Shown here: one piece after another, positions 57,478 through 64,000 of the stretch | Position numbering within the stretch: the stretch's first letter is position 1 | Layout: every line of letters starts with the position of its first letter | Source of the DNA: Corynebacterium lactis RW2-5 | GTDB lineage: Bacteria; Actinomycetota; Actinomycetes; Mycobacteriales; Mycobacteriaceae | Reading direction: 5' to 3' | Assembly: GCF_001274895.1 (NCBI RefSeq) | Contig: NZ_CP006841.1 | Coordinates: 2,108,001-2,172,000 of the forward strand | Length of the DNA: 64,000 nucleotides | Program-made: the position numbers and the translations under genes | Notes under the pieces: generated by a model | Told to the model about the DNA's origin: nothing | The model's input: only the letters and a program-made list of their open reading frames with translations | The model's database searches: none

Positions 57478-58308
57478 TTAGGACTCCGTCGGGTTGATCT
57501 TGAGGGTGAGGGTGCGCTGCGCGGTAGCGCCAGCACCATCGGCGACACGGACAGTGAAGGACTCCTCACCGGAGCCGGTCGGGGTTCCCGAGAGCTTGCC
57601 GTTCTCAGCGAGAGTCAGGCCTGCCGGCAGGGAGCCGACTGCGGTGAACTTGTAGTTACCGTCACCGCCGGATGCCTGCAGAGTGGCGGTGTACGCCTTG
57701 CCCTGGGTTGCCGGGGCAATCACAGCGGTGGTGATACCGAACTGTGCTACCTCACCGTCGGCGGTGCTGATCGAGTAGTACTCGTACATCACGTTGCCGT
57801 CGGCATCTGGGAAGCACTTGGTGGTGACCTCGTACATCACGATGTCCTGGTGAGTGTTCTGAATGTCACCCAGGTTGACAACCTGGCCAATCGGGATGAC
57901 CTGGCGCTTGGTGCCCTGGTCGGTCAGGTGCTCAGCAACAAAGACGGAGCGCGGCAGCTTCTTCTTGTTGTGCAGAACCTTGAAGCCCTCGCTCGTCTCC
58001 TGGACATTGTCGTCACCGAAGACGGTCTTGAGTACGTCAATGTTGGCGGACTCATAGAGCGTGGCGGTGAGCTCCTGGCCGTAGTCGGTCTGAAGCGTGT
58101 AGGCAATATCGCCGCCGTAAGACTTCTTGTCCTCGGTATCACGAGTAATGGCCTGAGTCAGGCCGTCCTCGCCGACGATGCCGAGATCAGCGAATGCCGG
58201 GTCAAGCTCGGACATGGTGTCTTCCGGCAGGGCGGTGTTCAGCGGTGCGCGGAACAGCACACCGTTCTTGCCGGGGTTGGTTGACGTGATGTTGTTGACG
58301 TTTGCCAT
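57478..58308 (-). CDS. Major tail protein with C-terminal Ig-like (He_PIG) domain
   Basis: 276 residues. Tail-tube part about 1-190 (MANVNNITSTNPGKNGVLFR), then an Ig-like domain (about 192-275) with ASGGDGNYKFTAVGSLPAGL and NGKLSGTPTGSGEESFTVRV, a standard He_PIG signature. Such domains decorate the tube surface. Start MANVN behind AAGGAGG; the frame runs 11 codons further upstream. Confidence 0.87.
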   Translation of the reverse strand: MANVNNITSTNPGKNGVLFRAPLNTALPEDTMSELDPAFADLGIVGEDGLTQAITRDTEDKKSYGGDIAYTLQTDYGQELTATLYESANIDVLKTVFGDDNVQETSEGFKVLHNKKKLPRSVFVAEHLTDQGTKRQVIPIGQVVNLGDIQNTHQDIVMYEVTTKCFPDADGNVMYEYYSISTADGEVAQFGITTAVIAPATQGKAYTATLQASGGDGNYKFTAVGSLPAGLTLAENGKLSGTPTGSGEESFTVRVADGAGATAQRTLTLKINPTES

Positions 58309-58332
58309 TTTTGCCTCCTTGGGGCATGAGAA

Positions 58333-58357
58333 AAGCCCCACGCGACGCGCAGGGCTT
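58333..58357 (-). terminator. Terminator-like hairpin before the major tail protein gene
   Basis: AAGCCC / GGGCTT stem with an inner GC-rich part; on the minus strand TTTTC follows. It lies between the tail terminator gene and the major tail protein gene. Confidence 0.55.
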
Positions 58358-58364
58358 AAGTTGG

Positions 58365-58763
58365 TTACTGGTTAGTCAGCAGCGATATGAGGAGCTGGCC
58401 GGAATACTGAAACCGCACCAGGTTTTCCCGGTCGGGGTCGAGGAACCGCTGTGGCGCAGCGTATTCCCGCCACCCCCGCAACCTGTGGCCGGAAAGGCGC
58501 ATGCCCCTCCAAGACTCATCGCGGAGCGCCTGGCGAATCAGCCCGGCGACCTGCTCGGCTTCGTATTCCGTTTCTGCATAGACCTGGACCGACATCGTTG
58601 CCGCATCGGTGATACGGTTCGGTGTCGCCCCTCCAACCCGCGTGACCACGACATGCGGGAACTTCGGCTGCCGCGGGTACCGAGTGCTCACTCGAATACC
58701 GCCGCAGATTCGGTGCAGCAGGTCGATAAACGCTTTTTGGGCTTGTGGGTCAGCTTCCCGCAT
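58365..58763 (-). CDS. Tail terminator-like protein
   Basis: 132 residues: PQAQKAFIDLLHRICGGIRV, YPRQPKFPHVVVTRVGG, VQVYAETEYEAEQVAGLI. Size, fold features and position directly before the major tail protein fit the tail terminator. Overlaps the preceding gene by 14 bases. Confidence 0.72.
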   Translation of the reverse strand: MREADPQAQKAFIDLLHRICGGIRVSTRYPRQPKFPHVVVTRVGGATPNRITDAATMSVQVYAETEYEAEQVAGLIRQALRDESWRGMRLSGHRLRGWREYAAPQRFLDPDRENLVRFQYSGQLLISLLTNQ

Positions 58764-58986
58764 TGATGTTCCTCAATAGCGTGTTGTTCTTCGCGTTATC
58801 GCGAGCAGCCTTGTAGTTAGTCGTGATGACCGATGCGCGGTGACGAGACTTGCCCTCATAGGGGCTGGATTCGTACCCGTCGCCGCAGGCGTCAGCGATA
58901 CGCGCGGCACGTGAGTCAACCTCTGCCGCCACTGCGGGCAGGCGACGAATCTCCTCAAATGCCTTGATGTTGTACTTGATTTTCAT
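58750..58986 (-). CDS. Small neck/connector protein (HK97 gp10-like position)
   Basis: 78 residues: MKIKYNIKAFEEIRRLPAVA, then AARIADACGDGYESSPYEGK and RASVITTNYKAARDNAKNN. This helix plus strand plan occurs in small neck proteins of siphoviruses. Confidence 0.68.
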   Translation of the reverse strand: MKIKYNIKAFEEIRRLPAVAAEVDSRAARIADACGDGYESSPYEGKSRHRASVITTNYKAARDNAKNNTLLRNINAGS

Positions 58987-59331
58987 CTAGCCCTCCATTC
59001 GCTTACAGCGGCACTCGACCAGACCCGGCGAAAACCACGGGTTGGATTCCCAATTCCCCGGCGGGGCGGTCAGCTCGTAGACCATTCCATCGACCTCGAT
59101 ACGGTCACGGTCGGTAATGCCAGCTTCCACAGGGGCGTAGACCACCGCATCAAACTCCGCGGCCTCAGGGTGCGACGCGGTGACTGCCGGTGTGCCGCCT
59201 TTTTGCACCGCAAACACCATGACCTTGTCCTTGGTGTAGCGATGAAGAGGGTTGCCATACGGGTCTTCTGCCCCGTCTTCGTGGCGGTGCACCGTCACAG
59301 GAATCGTGCAGGGGTATACGTTAGCTACCAT
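58987..59331 (-). CDS. Head-tail stopper / head closure-like protein
   Basis: 114 residues, beta-rich (CTIPVTVHRHEDGAEDPYGN, DRDRIEVDGMVYELTAPPGN), with the size of head-closure proteins. It overlaps the adaptor gene by 7 bases and abuts the neck gene. Confidence 0.68.
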   Translation of the reverse strand: MVANVYPCTIPVTVHRHEDGAEDPYGNPLHRYTKDKVMVFAVQKGGTPAVTASHPEAAEFDAVVYAPVEAGITDRDRIEVDGMVYELTAPPGNWESNPWFSPGLVECRCKRMEG

Positions 59332-59708
59332 CCGGTTGCCTCCATACTTACTGCCCTGTCAGCGCTGAAATCTTGCAACGCGGATTCCAGCATCTGCCGT
59401 TCCTGGCCGGAAAGGAACAAGTCTCCGTCCGGATTCCGCCATGAGGTGGACTGCGAGAACGACCCCGCAGTGGCTTGCTGCTGCGTGATGCCACCTCGGT
59501 CGGTGGCGGCCAGTGCTCGCTTCGCCATAGACACTGACACCAGCGCGAGGACCTTCCGCAGATTCTCGTCCGGGGTAGCCGGGATTTGCGGGTAGCTTGC
59601 CCGCAGCCATGCTTCCGCGTCGTCTAGGACAGCCTCGATGGCCTCGTCTGTGACCGAGGCGGGGGCGGTCTGCCACCGCAGGCGAACGTCCCTATAGGTG
59701 GCAAACAT
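59325..59708 (-). CDS. Head-tail adaptor (Gp19/Gp15/Gp42-type)
   Basis: 127 helical residues: SVTDEAIEAVLDDAEAWLRA, VSMAKRALAATDRGGITQQQ, GDLFLSGQERQMLESAL. Located directly after the major capsid gene, the place of the adaptor ring. Confidence 0.75.
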   Translation of the reverse strand: MFATYRDVRLRWQTAPASVTDEAIEAVLDDAEAWLRASYPQIPATPDENLRKVLALVSVSMAKRALAATDRGGITQQQATAGSFSQSTSWRNPDGDLFLSGQERQMLESALQDFSADRAVSMEATGW

Positions 59709-59711
59709 ACG

Positions 59712-60623
59712 CTACCCCGCAGACAGGCCGTTGAGCTTCACCATGGCCAGCGGGTCGGTGACACCGAACGCGACGGTCGCCCAGGTCTGGGACCAGGTCG
59801 TCTGAGTCGAGGCGTCACGCCACGTCTCGGTCGAGATCGGGGACTCCACACCCATTACGCCGACCATGCCAGCCTGCAGCACCAGACCCTCGCCCTTCTT
59901 CATGGCGTTGGTGGAGTGCAGAGTCAGACCGAAGGTGCCCAGCATCTCCTGGTAGTTGGCGACACCAAGCAGCAGCTTCAGGTTCTTAGCGTCAACCGGG
60001 TTGAGCACCAGAGTGTCAGCACTGTAGCCGAGGTCAGTCTGCTCGATAGCAAGCTGCGCGTCCAGCAGGTTGCTGATGACTTCTCCCTCGCCGGTCTTCG
60101 CGGTCTTCGCGGTTGCGGCGACCTCGGCGGCCTTATCCCAACCACCAGATGTCACGCTCAGGGTGCCGTCAATCTTGTCGATTGCCTCTGTCAGCGCCGA
60201 AATGCCGCGCTCGTCCAGATCCTTCACCATGGTGTTGGAGACCTGGGAAATCTTGCGCTGCAGCAGCATCGCATCATTGCGGATACGTGCCTCATCGGTG
60301 ACACCGAACTTGCCACCGGTCTTCTGGACACGAGCAACAACCGGCTCCCCGTCCGGGGTGTGCAGCACCGGGAACTCAGCGCCCGGAGCGACAATGCCTG
60401 GCTTGTCGGTTGCTGTCGGCGTGTTCTTGACCAGCTGGTCAAACAGCAGCGCACCGCCGGTGGTGGTGACGTTGCCGAAGATGACCTTCGACAGGAGGTC
60501 TCGCTCAACCAGCTGTGCCGCATAGTTGTCGATGCGGGTCGGCTCGTTGAGCATCATGTCGATGGTGATAGCCCCGTTTTCAATGTTGGGGCCGGAAAGC
60601 GGGAACATTGGGTCACGTGCCAT
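59712..60623 (-). CDS. Major capsid protein (HK97 fold)
   Basis: 303 residues, start MARDPMFPLSGPNIENGAIT. E-loop and spine-type segments are RDLLSKVIFGNVTTTGGALL, VQKTGGKFGVTDEARIRNDA and KKGEGLVLQAGMVGVMGV. Position between cement and adaptor genes supports the call. Confidence 0.88.
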   Translation of the reverse strand: MARDPMFPLSGPNIENGAITIDMMLNEPTRIDNYAAQLVERDLLSKVIFGNVTTTGGALLFDQLVKNTPTATDKPGIVAPGAEFPVLHTPDGEPVVARVQKTGGKFGVTDEARIRNDAMLLQRKISQVSNTMVKDLDERGISALTEAIDKIDGTLSVTSGGWDKAAEVAATAKTAKTGEGEVISNLLDAQLAIEQTDLGYSADTLVLNPVDAKNLKLLLGVANYQEMLGTFGLTLHSTNAMKKGEGLVLQAGMVGVMGVESPISTETWRDASTQTTWSQTWATVAFGVTDPLAMVKLNGLSAG

Positions 60624-60635
60624 TGTGTTTCCTCC

Positions 60636-60998
60636 TTAGTTCAGGGCGACCGTTACGGTGCCGTTAGCGGCCTTGGTGACAGCGACACCGGCGACGGGGC
60701 CGTCGGTTGCCTTCTTCGCCTTGCCACCAGCGGCTGTGGAGATCTTGTCTCCCGCGGCGATAGCGCCGGAGGCGACCAGCTCGTAGACACCGAGGCGGTA
60801 GATGGCGAAGTGCTCACCGTCCTTGGCGTCGTGGGCTGCGACACCGAACGCATCAGCGTCGGCGGTAGCTGCCTTGACGACAGGGTTACGCCCTTCCATG
60901 TCGGCGGCGATGACGACGAAGGTGCCCTGGGCGATGTCGCCCTGGGCCTTGCCGGTGATGTTGGTTGCTGGGGTGAAATGCATCGGCGTGGAAGCCAT
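60636..60998 (-). CDS. Capsid cement/decoration protein (DUF2190-like)
   Basis: 120 residues, MASTPMHFTPATNITGKAQG, many small residues, VAAHDAKDGEHFAIYRLGVY and repeated Ala-Gly turns. This is the usual plan of proteins that decorate HK97-type heads. Start behind GGAGG; an in-frame ATG 4 codons earlier overlaps that site. Confidence 0.78.
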   Translation of the reverse strand: MASTPMHFTPATNITGKAQGDIAQGTFVVIAADMEGRNPVVKAATADADAFGVAAHDAKDGEHFAIYRLGVYELVASGAIAAGDKISTAAGGKAKKATDGPVAGVAVTKAANGTVTVALN

Positions 60999-61022
60999 TG
61001 CGTCCTCCAATCAGATTGAAAT

Positions 61023-61054
61023 GAAAAATGGCCAGTCGGATTTAGACTGGCCAT
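61023..61054 (-). terminator. Terminator-like hairpin between scaffold and cement genes
   Basis: Perfect 10-base arms ATGGCCAGTC / GACTGGCCAT with a 7-base loop that contains the scaffold stop codon; TTTTT follows on the minus strand. Confidence 0.75.
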
Positions 61055-61554
61055 CCTGCAGGGAATGCGTTTGGTGGAGTTTCCGGCTCCGACCGAACTG
61101 CGGCACCGAGCTGCTCCACCGGAGTGTTTGACGGTGGCCGGGTCTGTTCCTTCTGCATCGCTGCGAGCCGCTTGGCACGGTCTTCGATTTCTTCTGGGCT
61201 GCCTGAGCCAAGAAGGTCGTGGTTTTCCTCAGCGATGCCGTAACGGGCTGCCAGCCGAAGGCGCGTGTTTTCGGCCTCCAGGGCCTTGAATGCGTCTTCC
61301 TGGCTAGCTAGGCGCTCGGTGGCCTTTTGCAATTCCGTCTTTTCCGCTTCCTGCTGGGTGCGCCAACTCTCCGCATCCGCGCGCAGTTCGTTGCGTTCGG
61401 TGCGGTAGCGTGCTGCTTCGCGTCGTGCTTCCTCGAGTTCCTTGCGGAAGTGCTCTGGCACTGGCTGCGCATCAGTATTGTCCGGTTCCTCCTGGGTTCC
61501 GGTGTGCGCCACCTGCTCGGCGCTGGCTTCGGTGGCGGTGTTTTCCTCCGACAT
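61042..61554 (-). CDS. Scaffolding protein
   Basis: 170 residues, acidic disordered N-terminus, long coiled coil (HFRKELEEARREAARYRTER, EKTELQKATERLASQEDAF), basic C-terminal third ending NAFPAGWPV. Standard head scaffold directly before cement and capsid genes. AGGAGGTAACTC precedes the ATG. Confidence 0.85.
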   Translation of the reverse strand: MSEENTATEASAEQVAHTGTQEEPDNTDAQPVPEHFRKELEEARREAARYRTERNELRADAESWRTQQEAEKTELQKATERLASQEDAFKALEAENTRLRLAARYGIAEENHDLLGSGSPEEIEDRAKRLAAMQKEQTRPPSNTPVEQLGAAVRSEPETPPNAFPAGWPV

Positions 61555-61591
61555 GAGTTACCTCCTGGGTAAATCTGTTTTCGGGCATAAG

Positions 61592-61622
61592 AAAACCCCG
61601 CCACCACCGATGTGGTGCGGGG
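61592..61622 (-). terminator. Terminator between the putative immunity gene and the scaffold gene
   Basis: CCCCGC(C)ACCAC / GTGGTGCGGGG stem with a 4-base loop; on the minus strand TTTTC follows. It would end the MuF toxin-immunity transcript and set the cassette apart from the capsid genes. Confidence 0.78.
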
Positions 61623-61626
61623 CAGT

Positions 61627-61671
61627 GCCATGGCGGGGACTCGCACCCCACGAATGTGGCTACTCCATGGC
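61627..61671 (-). other. tRNA-like fragment between immunity gene and terminator
   Basis: On the minus strand GCCATGG ... CCATGGC can pair like an acceptor stem. Between them lie CCAC-ATTC-GTGG and a T-arm-like GGGG-TGCGAGT-CCCC. At 45 bases it lacks D and anticodon arms, so it is not a working tRNA. It may be a remnant of recombination or a processing structure. Confidence 0.35.
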
Positions 61672-61690
61672 TTTATTCATTGAAGAATGA

Positions 61691-61933
61691 CTATTCGGTT
61701 ATTTCGACTGCATGGGAGATGAAAGCATCAATCTCGGAGGAATCTTGGTGAGTCTTCTTTAAGCACAATCCTTCCGGAGTTACGAGATACGCAGGGCTCC
61801 CCTCAGGCTCGTTCTCTGCTGGCCCTATCATCCAATGATTGTTGAACCGGTATGCAGAATTTGCGAACTGGGTTACTCGCTTTCCAGTCGCTGCAGCCAC
61901 TGTTTCCCGCAAATCGGTAATGCCTTCAATCAT
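61691..61933 (-). CDS. Putative immunity protein for the MuF toxin, 80 aa
   Basis: Starts MIEGITDLRETVAAATGKRV two bases after the toxin gene stop; its ribosome site GGGAGG lies in the last codons of the toxin gene, so translation should be coupled. The middle (FNNHWMIGPAENEPEGSPAY, then LVTPEGLCL) looks like a small beta sheet; no membrane segment or signal. I do not recognise a named immunity family. By hand count the gene is about 49% GC (119 of 243), against 60% in a 60-base sample of the capsid gene (60121-60180). The role is inferred from position only. Confidence 0.65.
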   Translation of the reverse strand: MIEGITDLRETVAAATGKRVTQFANSAYRFNNHWMIGPAENEPEGSPAYLVTPEGLCLKKTHQDSSEIDAFISHAVEITE

Positions 61934-61935
61934 TC

Positions 61936-63318
61936 TTACTCCTCCCTTACAATCCTAACTGTGTCAGGCGTGGGGCGAAACCCCTGCATGTTGACCCAAC
62001 GGAAACTTCCCGCAGCGCCTTTCTCGATGTCATACTCGAATCCCTCAACAGCTTGCTGCGGATCGACAATAATCAGGCCGTTTTCGGTCTTTTCCCAACC
62101 TGTTACGTGAGCAGTCATTCTGCCCCTATATCTGATTAGACCGAAACTTCCCTCCGGCATTTTCTCAAGTTCGTCTCGAGCCTTCTCCCAATCTAGTCCA
62201 CCTGTTTCACGATCTGAGCCAGTCCATTGCGGTGTTTTTCCGCGGTCATCACGCCACGTCTTTGAGGAGGCCTCAGCATCGACTGATGGTTGGCCGGGAA
62301 TTGCCGATACGTCGTACCCTTGCATGCGCATCAGCCAGGCATTTGCGCTGCGGATGCAGTTGTCAGCATCACCAGTAGGGTTAGCCCCTGTGAGTGCTGT
62401 TTTGACCGTTCGCTTAGAACCTTTCCGGGACACGCCTGGAAGTTTCGGTGGTGCTGCACCCCGCTCAGCGTCCACAGTGAAAATGCTCTTGATGTAGCTA
62501 CCGCCGCCATTCTCGCTGACGTGGCTCTGCCACCTCTTCCACTGATTATTCGCAGGTCTCCCATCTTCCCATGTAGCTTCTCGCCACGCTGCTTCCAGGC
62601 GGCGGTATTCCTCCTCTCCCTCCCACGGCTGACCCTCAATAACAAGAACCGCACGACAGTCGCACCCATCGTGATAACGACGCCCATCAGCCCGGCGCGT
62701 GGCGGTGTCTTCGGAGTAGACGGGGCCGCGTGAGGCGAGCATTGCGCAGAAGGCGCAGGATTCTTGCCCTGTGAGTACTCGGGCGTACCCGATTCGTTGT
62801 GTGACTGGCTGCTTACTCACTGCATTGCGGACACGACCGAGCCTGGCAGTATCTTCCACTGCCCTGCGCCCAGCGTTGAGCGTATGGCGCATAAGAGTGC
62901 GGGTCAGGCGTGCGCTCATCTGCTCGATGACATGATGATGATTGGGGAATGCAAAGGCTGGTACTGACCTCTTGATGAGTTCCTTAGTCTCATCGTCAAC
63001 AAGCTCGAGGATGATGTTTGATGGTTTCTCTCCAAAGCCGGCGGCTCTAGCCAGTGCGTCGTAGGTGGCGTGGGGGCCGTAACCTTGGATTCGTGCCGGG
63101 GCTACTTCTAAACCGAGCTGTGCCATGTCGCGCCCCATTTGCTCGACGTAGGCACGGTAAGCCTCCTGTCGGTACTTCACGACGATTGGGTGCAACTCAA
63201 CGGTGATGTCATAAACCGCGTCGGTATCCATGGGCACACCGAACTCATCAATCTTCGCTGCAACGTCGCGTTCTAGTCGGCGTTGGATATCACGGAGTTT
63301 CGCGTCCTGCGTTGGCAT
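61936..63318 (-). CDS. MuF-type minor capsid protein with C-terminal papain-like toxin domain
   Basis: 460 residues. Residues 1-~255 form the MuF head-morphogenesis domain: helical, with a Cys/His cluster Cys188 and Cys191 (ESCAFCAMLASRGPVYSE) and His216, Cys219, Cys221 (YHDGCDC). After a linker (~255-305) a second domain shows Asn320-Cys321 (DADNCIRSANAWLMRMQGYD), His404 (RMTAHVTGWE) and Asp419 (IIVDPQQ), the Cys-His-Asp order and VDPQ ending of Tox-PL glutamine-deamidase-type toxins. MuF polymorphic toxins of temperate phages are a described class. GGGGGAGGTGAAGGTAC precedes the ATG; the portal gene lies upstream. Confidence 0.8.
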   Translation of the reverse strand: MPTQDAKLRDIQRRLERDVAAKIDEFGVPMDTDAVYDITVELHPIVVKYRQEAYRAYVEQMGRDMAQLGLEVAPARIQGYGPHATYDALARAAGFGEKPSNIILELVDDETKELIKRSVPAFAFPNHHHVIEQMSARLTRTLMRHTLNAGRRAVEDTARLGRVRNAVSKQPVTQRIGYARVLTGQESCAFCAMLASRGPVYSEDTATRRADGRRYHDGCDCRAVLVIEGQPWEGEEEYRRLEAAWREATWEDGRPANNQWKRWQSHVSENGGGSYIKSIFTVDAERGAAPPKLPGVSRKGSKRTVKTALTGANPTGDADNCIRSANAWLMRMQGYDVSAIPGQPSVDAEASSKTWRDDRGKTPQWTGSDRETGGLDWEKARDELEKMPEGSFGLIRYRGRMTAHVTGWEKTENGLIIVDPQQAVEGFEYDIEKGAAGSFRWVNMQGFRPTPDTVRIVREE

Positions 63319-63358
63319 GTACCTTCACCTCCCCCGCATGTCGATTGTTGTGATGCCG

Positions 63359-64000
63359 TTATGGTTCGGTTTGCGGTTCCTGGCTGCCGTCCGGCTGGTC
63401 GACGTCGAATAGGCCACTTCCACGGCCGGCTTGCGCTTCCCTAGCCCGCTTGACGCGCTCATGCGTCCAACCAGGGATATCCGACCACAGCTCATCTGCT
63501 GGTACACCAAGCATGGTGGCGAGTTTGCCGAGCCCATCAACCGTCTGAGCAAACGAACGCGCCGACGTTTCCGCCCACTTGACTTCAGAGGCGAAGTCCC
63601 CGGCTTCTTCTTCATCACCAGCGATGTGCGCACACAGGCGCAGCATCTGCTCATGCGACTCACCCAGTGAGGTTTGAATCTCAGAAGCCTTACGATCCTT
63701 AGACGTCTCCAACGCCGCCAAACCGTCAGCAGAAATATTGGAAATCGCATTCGCTCCGAGCGACTGTGCTGGAACCTGGGCGACCGCAGCGAAGTCACGC
63801 ACACTCGACTCACGAGCCTTGATGTACTGCGTCAGGTCCGTCTCATCGAACTGGCCGACCTTCACGTCCTTGTTCGCAAACGTCCACGTGTCACTGATGG
63901 CCTGCCGCATTGCCTCATACTCTGACTTCGGAGCCCAACCGGTGACGTACCGCTGCTTAAACGCCGCCCAGTACTGCGCGACACCCTGCTCATAGTTAGT
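63359..64000 (-). CDS. Phage portal protein, C-terminal part (cut by window end)
   Basis: At least 213 residues, open to the right edge. QYWAAFKQRYVTGWAPKSEY and KVGQFDETDLTQYIKARESS lead to the portal core AAVAQVPAQSLGANAISNIS and GLAALETSKDRKASEIQTSL, then a helical barrel end. It is the dodecameric DNA gate at the head vertex and lies directly upstream of the MuF gene, as usual. Confidence 0.87.
   Translation of the reverse strand, partial: TNYEQGVAQYWAAFKQRYVTGWAPKSEYEAMRQAISDTWTFANKDVKVGQFDETDLTQYIKARESSVRDFAAVAQVPAQSLGANAISNISADGLAALETSKDRKASEIQTSLGESHEQMLRLCAHIAGDEEEAGDFASEVKWAETSARSFAQTVDGLGKLATMLGVPADELWSDIPGWTHERVKRAREAQAGRGSGLFDVDQPDGSQEPQTEP

Larger units (their letters stand above)
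41012..64000 (-). mobile_element. Siphovirus-type prophage (left end; continues beyond the window)
   Basis: From the tRNA-Arg gene to the right edge, all genes are on the minus strand and encode phage head, connector, tail, fibre and lysis proteins in standard late-gene order. The portal gene is cut by the window end; terminase, integrase and early genes are not seen. Structural reading frames are intact, so the element may be functional. The exact left boundary (attL) is not resolved; a 3' tRNA core is likely. Confidence 0.9.

Noticed and set aside
59916..61019. 367-codon plus-strand frame over capsid and cement genes
   Set aside because: Antisense shadow of two genes with good ribosome sites and expected phage products.
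1..64000. CRISPR arrays, rRNA operons or insertion sequences
   Set aside because: No regularly spaced repeats, no rRNA sequence and no transposase-like frame were seen in the window.

Overview
The window looks like a Corynebacterium chromosome of roughly 58-60% GC that runs into a prophage. The host assignment rests on gene content and order: a BetP-type betaine carrier beside rsmI and pmt; a galU - glp (MoeA-like) - rimJ-like - glpR cluster; mprA-mprB-pepD-moaB; two DtsR-type carboxyltransferases followed by accE; a fused biotin carboxylase/biotin carrier (accBC); and zinc-free ribosomal protein paralogues. Many genes begin 6-8 bases after a TAnnnT hexamer, the pattern of leaderless transcription common in this group. 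The species cannot be named from the window.

Layout of the chromosomal part: 3-473, 3' end of a chorismate-utilising enzyme (pabB-like). 486-5982, betP, rsmI, pmt, a zinc-finger anti-sigma-like membrane protein and DoxX. 6170-10384, the Glp/GlpR cell-division cluster with galU. 10523-12599, 5-formyltetrahydrofolate cyclo-ligase, a SAF-domain protein and mscL. 12712-17148, the MprAB envelope-stress system with PepD, MoaB and a small basic protein. 17341-19224, six cysteine-poor (zinc-independent) ribosomal proteins in two divergent blocks. 19376-25989, an AEC carrier, a TIGR03089 protein, a glutamate-synthase-like enzyme, purE, purK, a PH-domain membrane protein and birA. 26184-29838, dtsR2-dtsR1-accE; with birA upstream and accBC at 37168-38943 this supplies most of the acyl-CoA carboxylase machinery. 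29960-32734, a corrinoid/iron-chelate ABC importer. 32749-40607, an XRE regulator with its membrane partner, Maf, a Cj0069-type protein, a rhodanese, accBC, cobF and two small unknowns.

A tRNA-Arg(CCT) at 40939-41011 marks the edge of a siphovirus-type prophage that fills the rest of the window and runs past its end. All its genes are on the minus strand and read in standard late order from the right: portal, MuF minor capsid, scaffold, capsid cement, major capsid, connectors, tail terminator, major tail protein, frameshifted tail chaperones, a 2075-residue tape measure, distal tail and hub, fibres, endolysin and holin-like proteins.

The most interesting locus is in the head module. The MuF protein (61936-63318) carries a C-terminal domain with the Cys/His/Asp pattern of papain-like (Tox-PL, glutamine deamidase-type) polymorphic toxins. 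It is followed two bases later by an 80-residue unknown ORF in the position of an immunity gene, and the pair ends in a terminator-like hairpin. This is a candidate phage-borne toxin-immunity cassette. Also notable are a possible RNA switch that could mask the tail-chaperone start codon (57337-57449), a -1 frameshift site at GGGGGAA (57010-57016), and paired CCTAT/ATAGG operators in front of the zinc-independent ribosomal protein genes.
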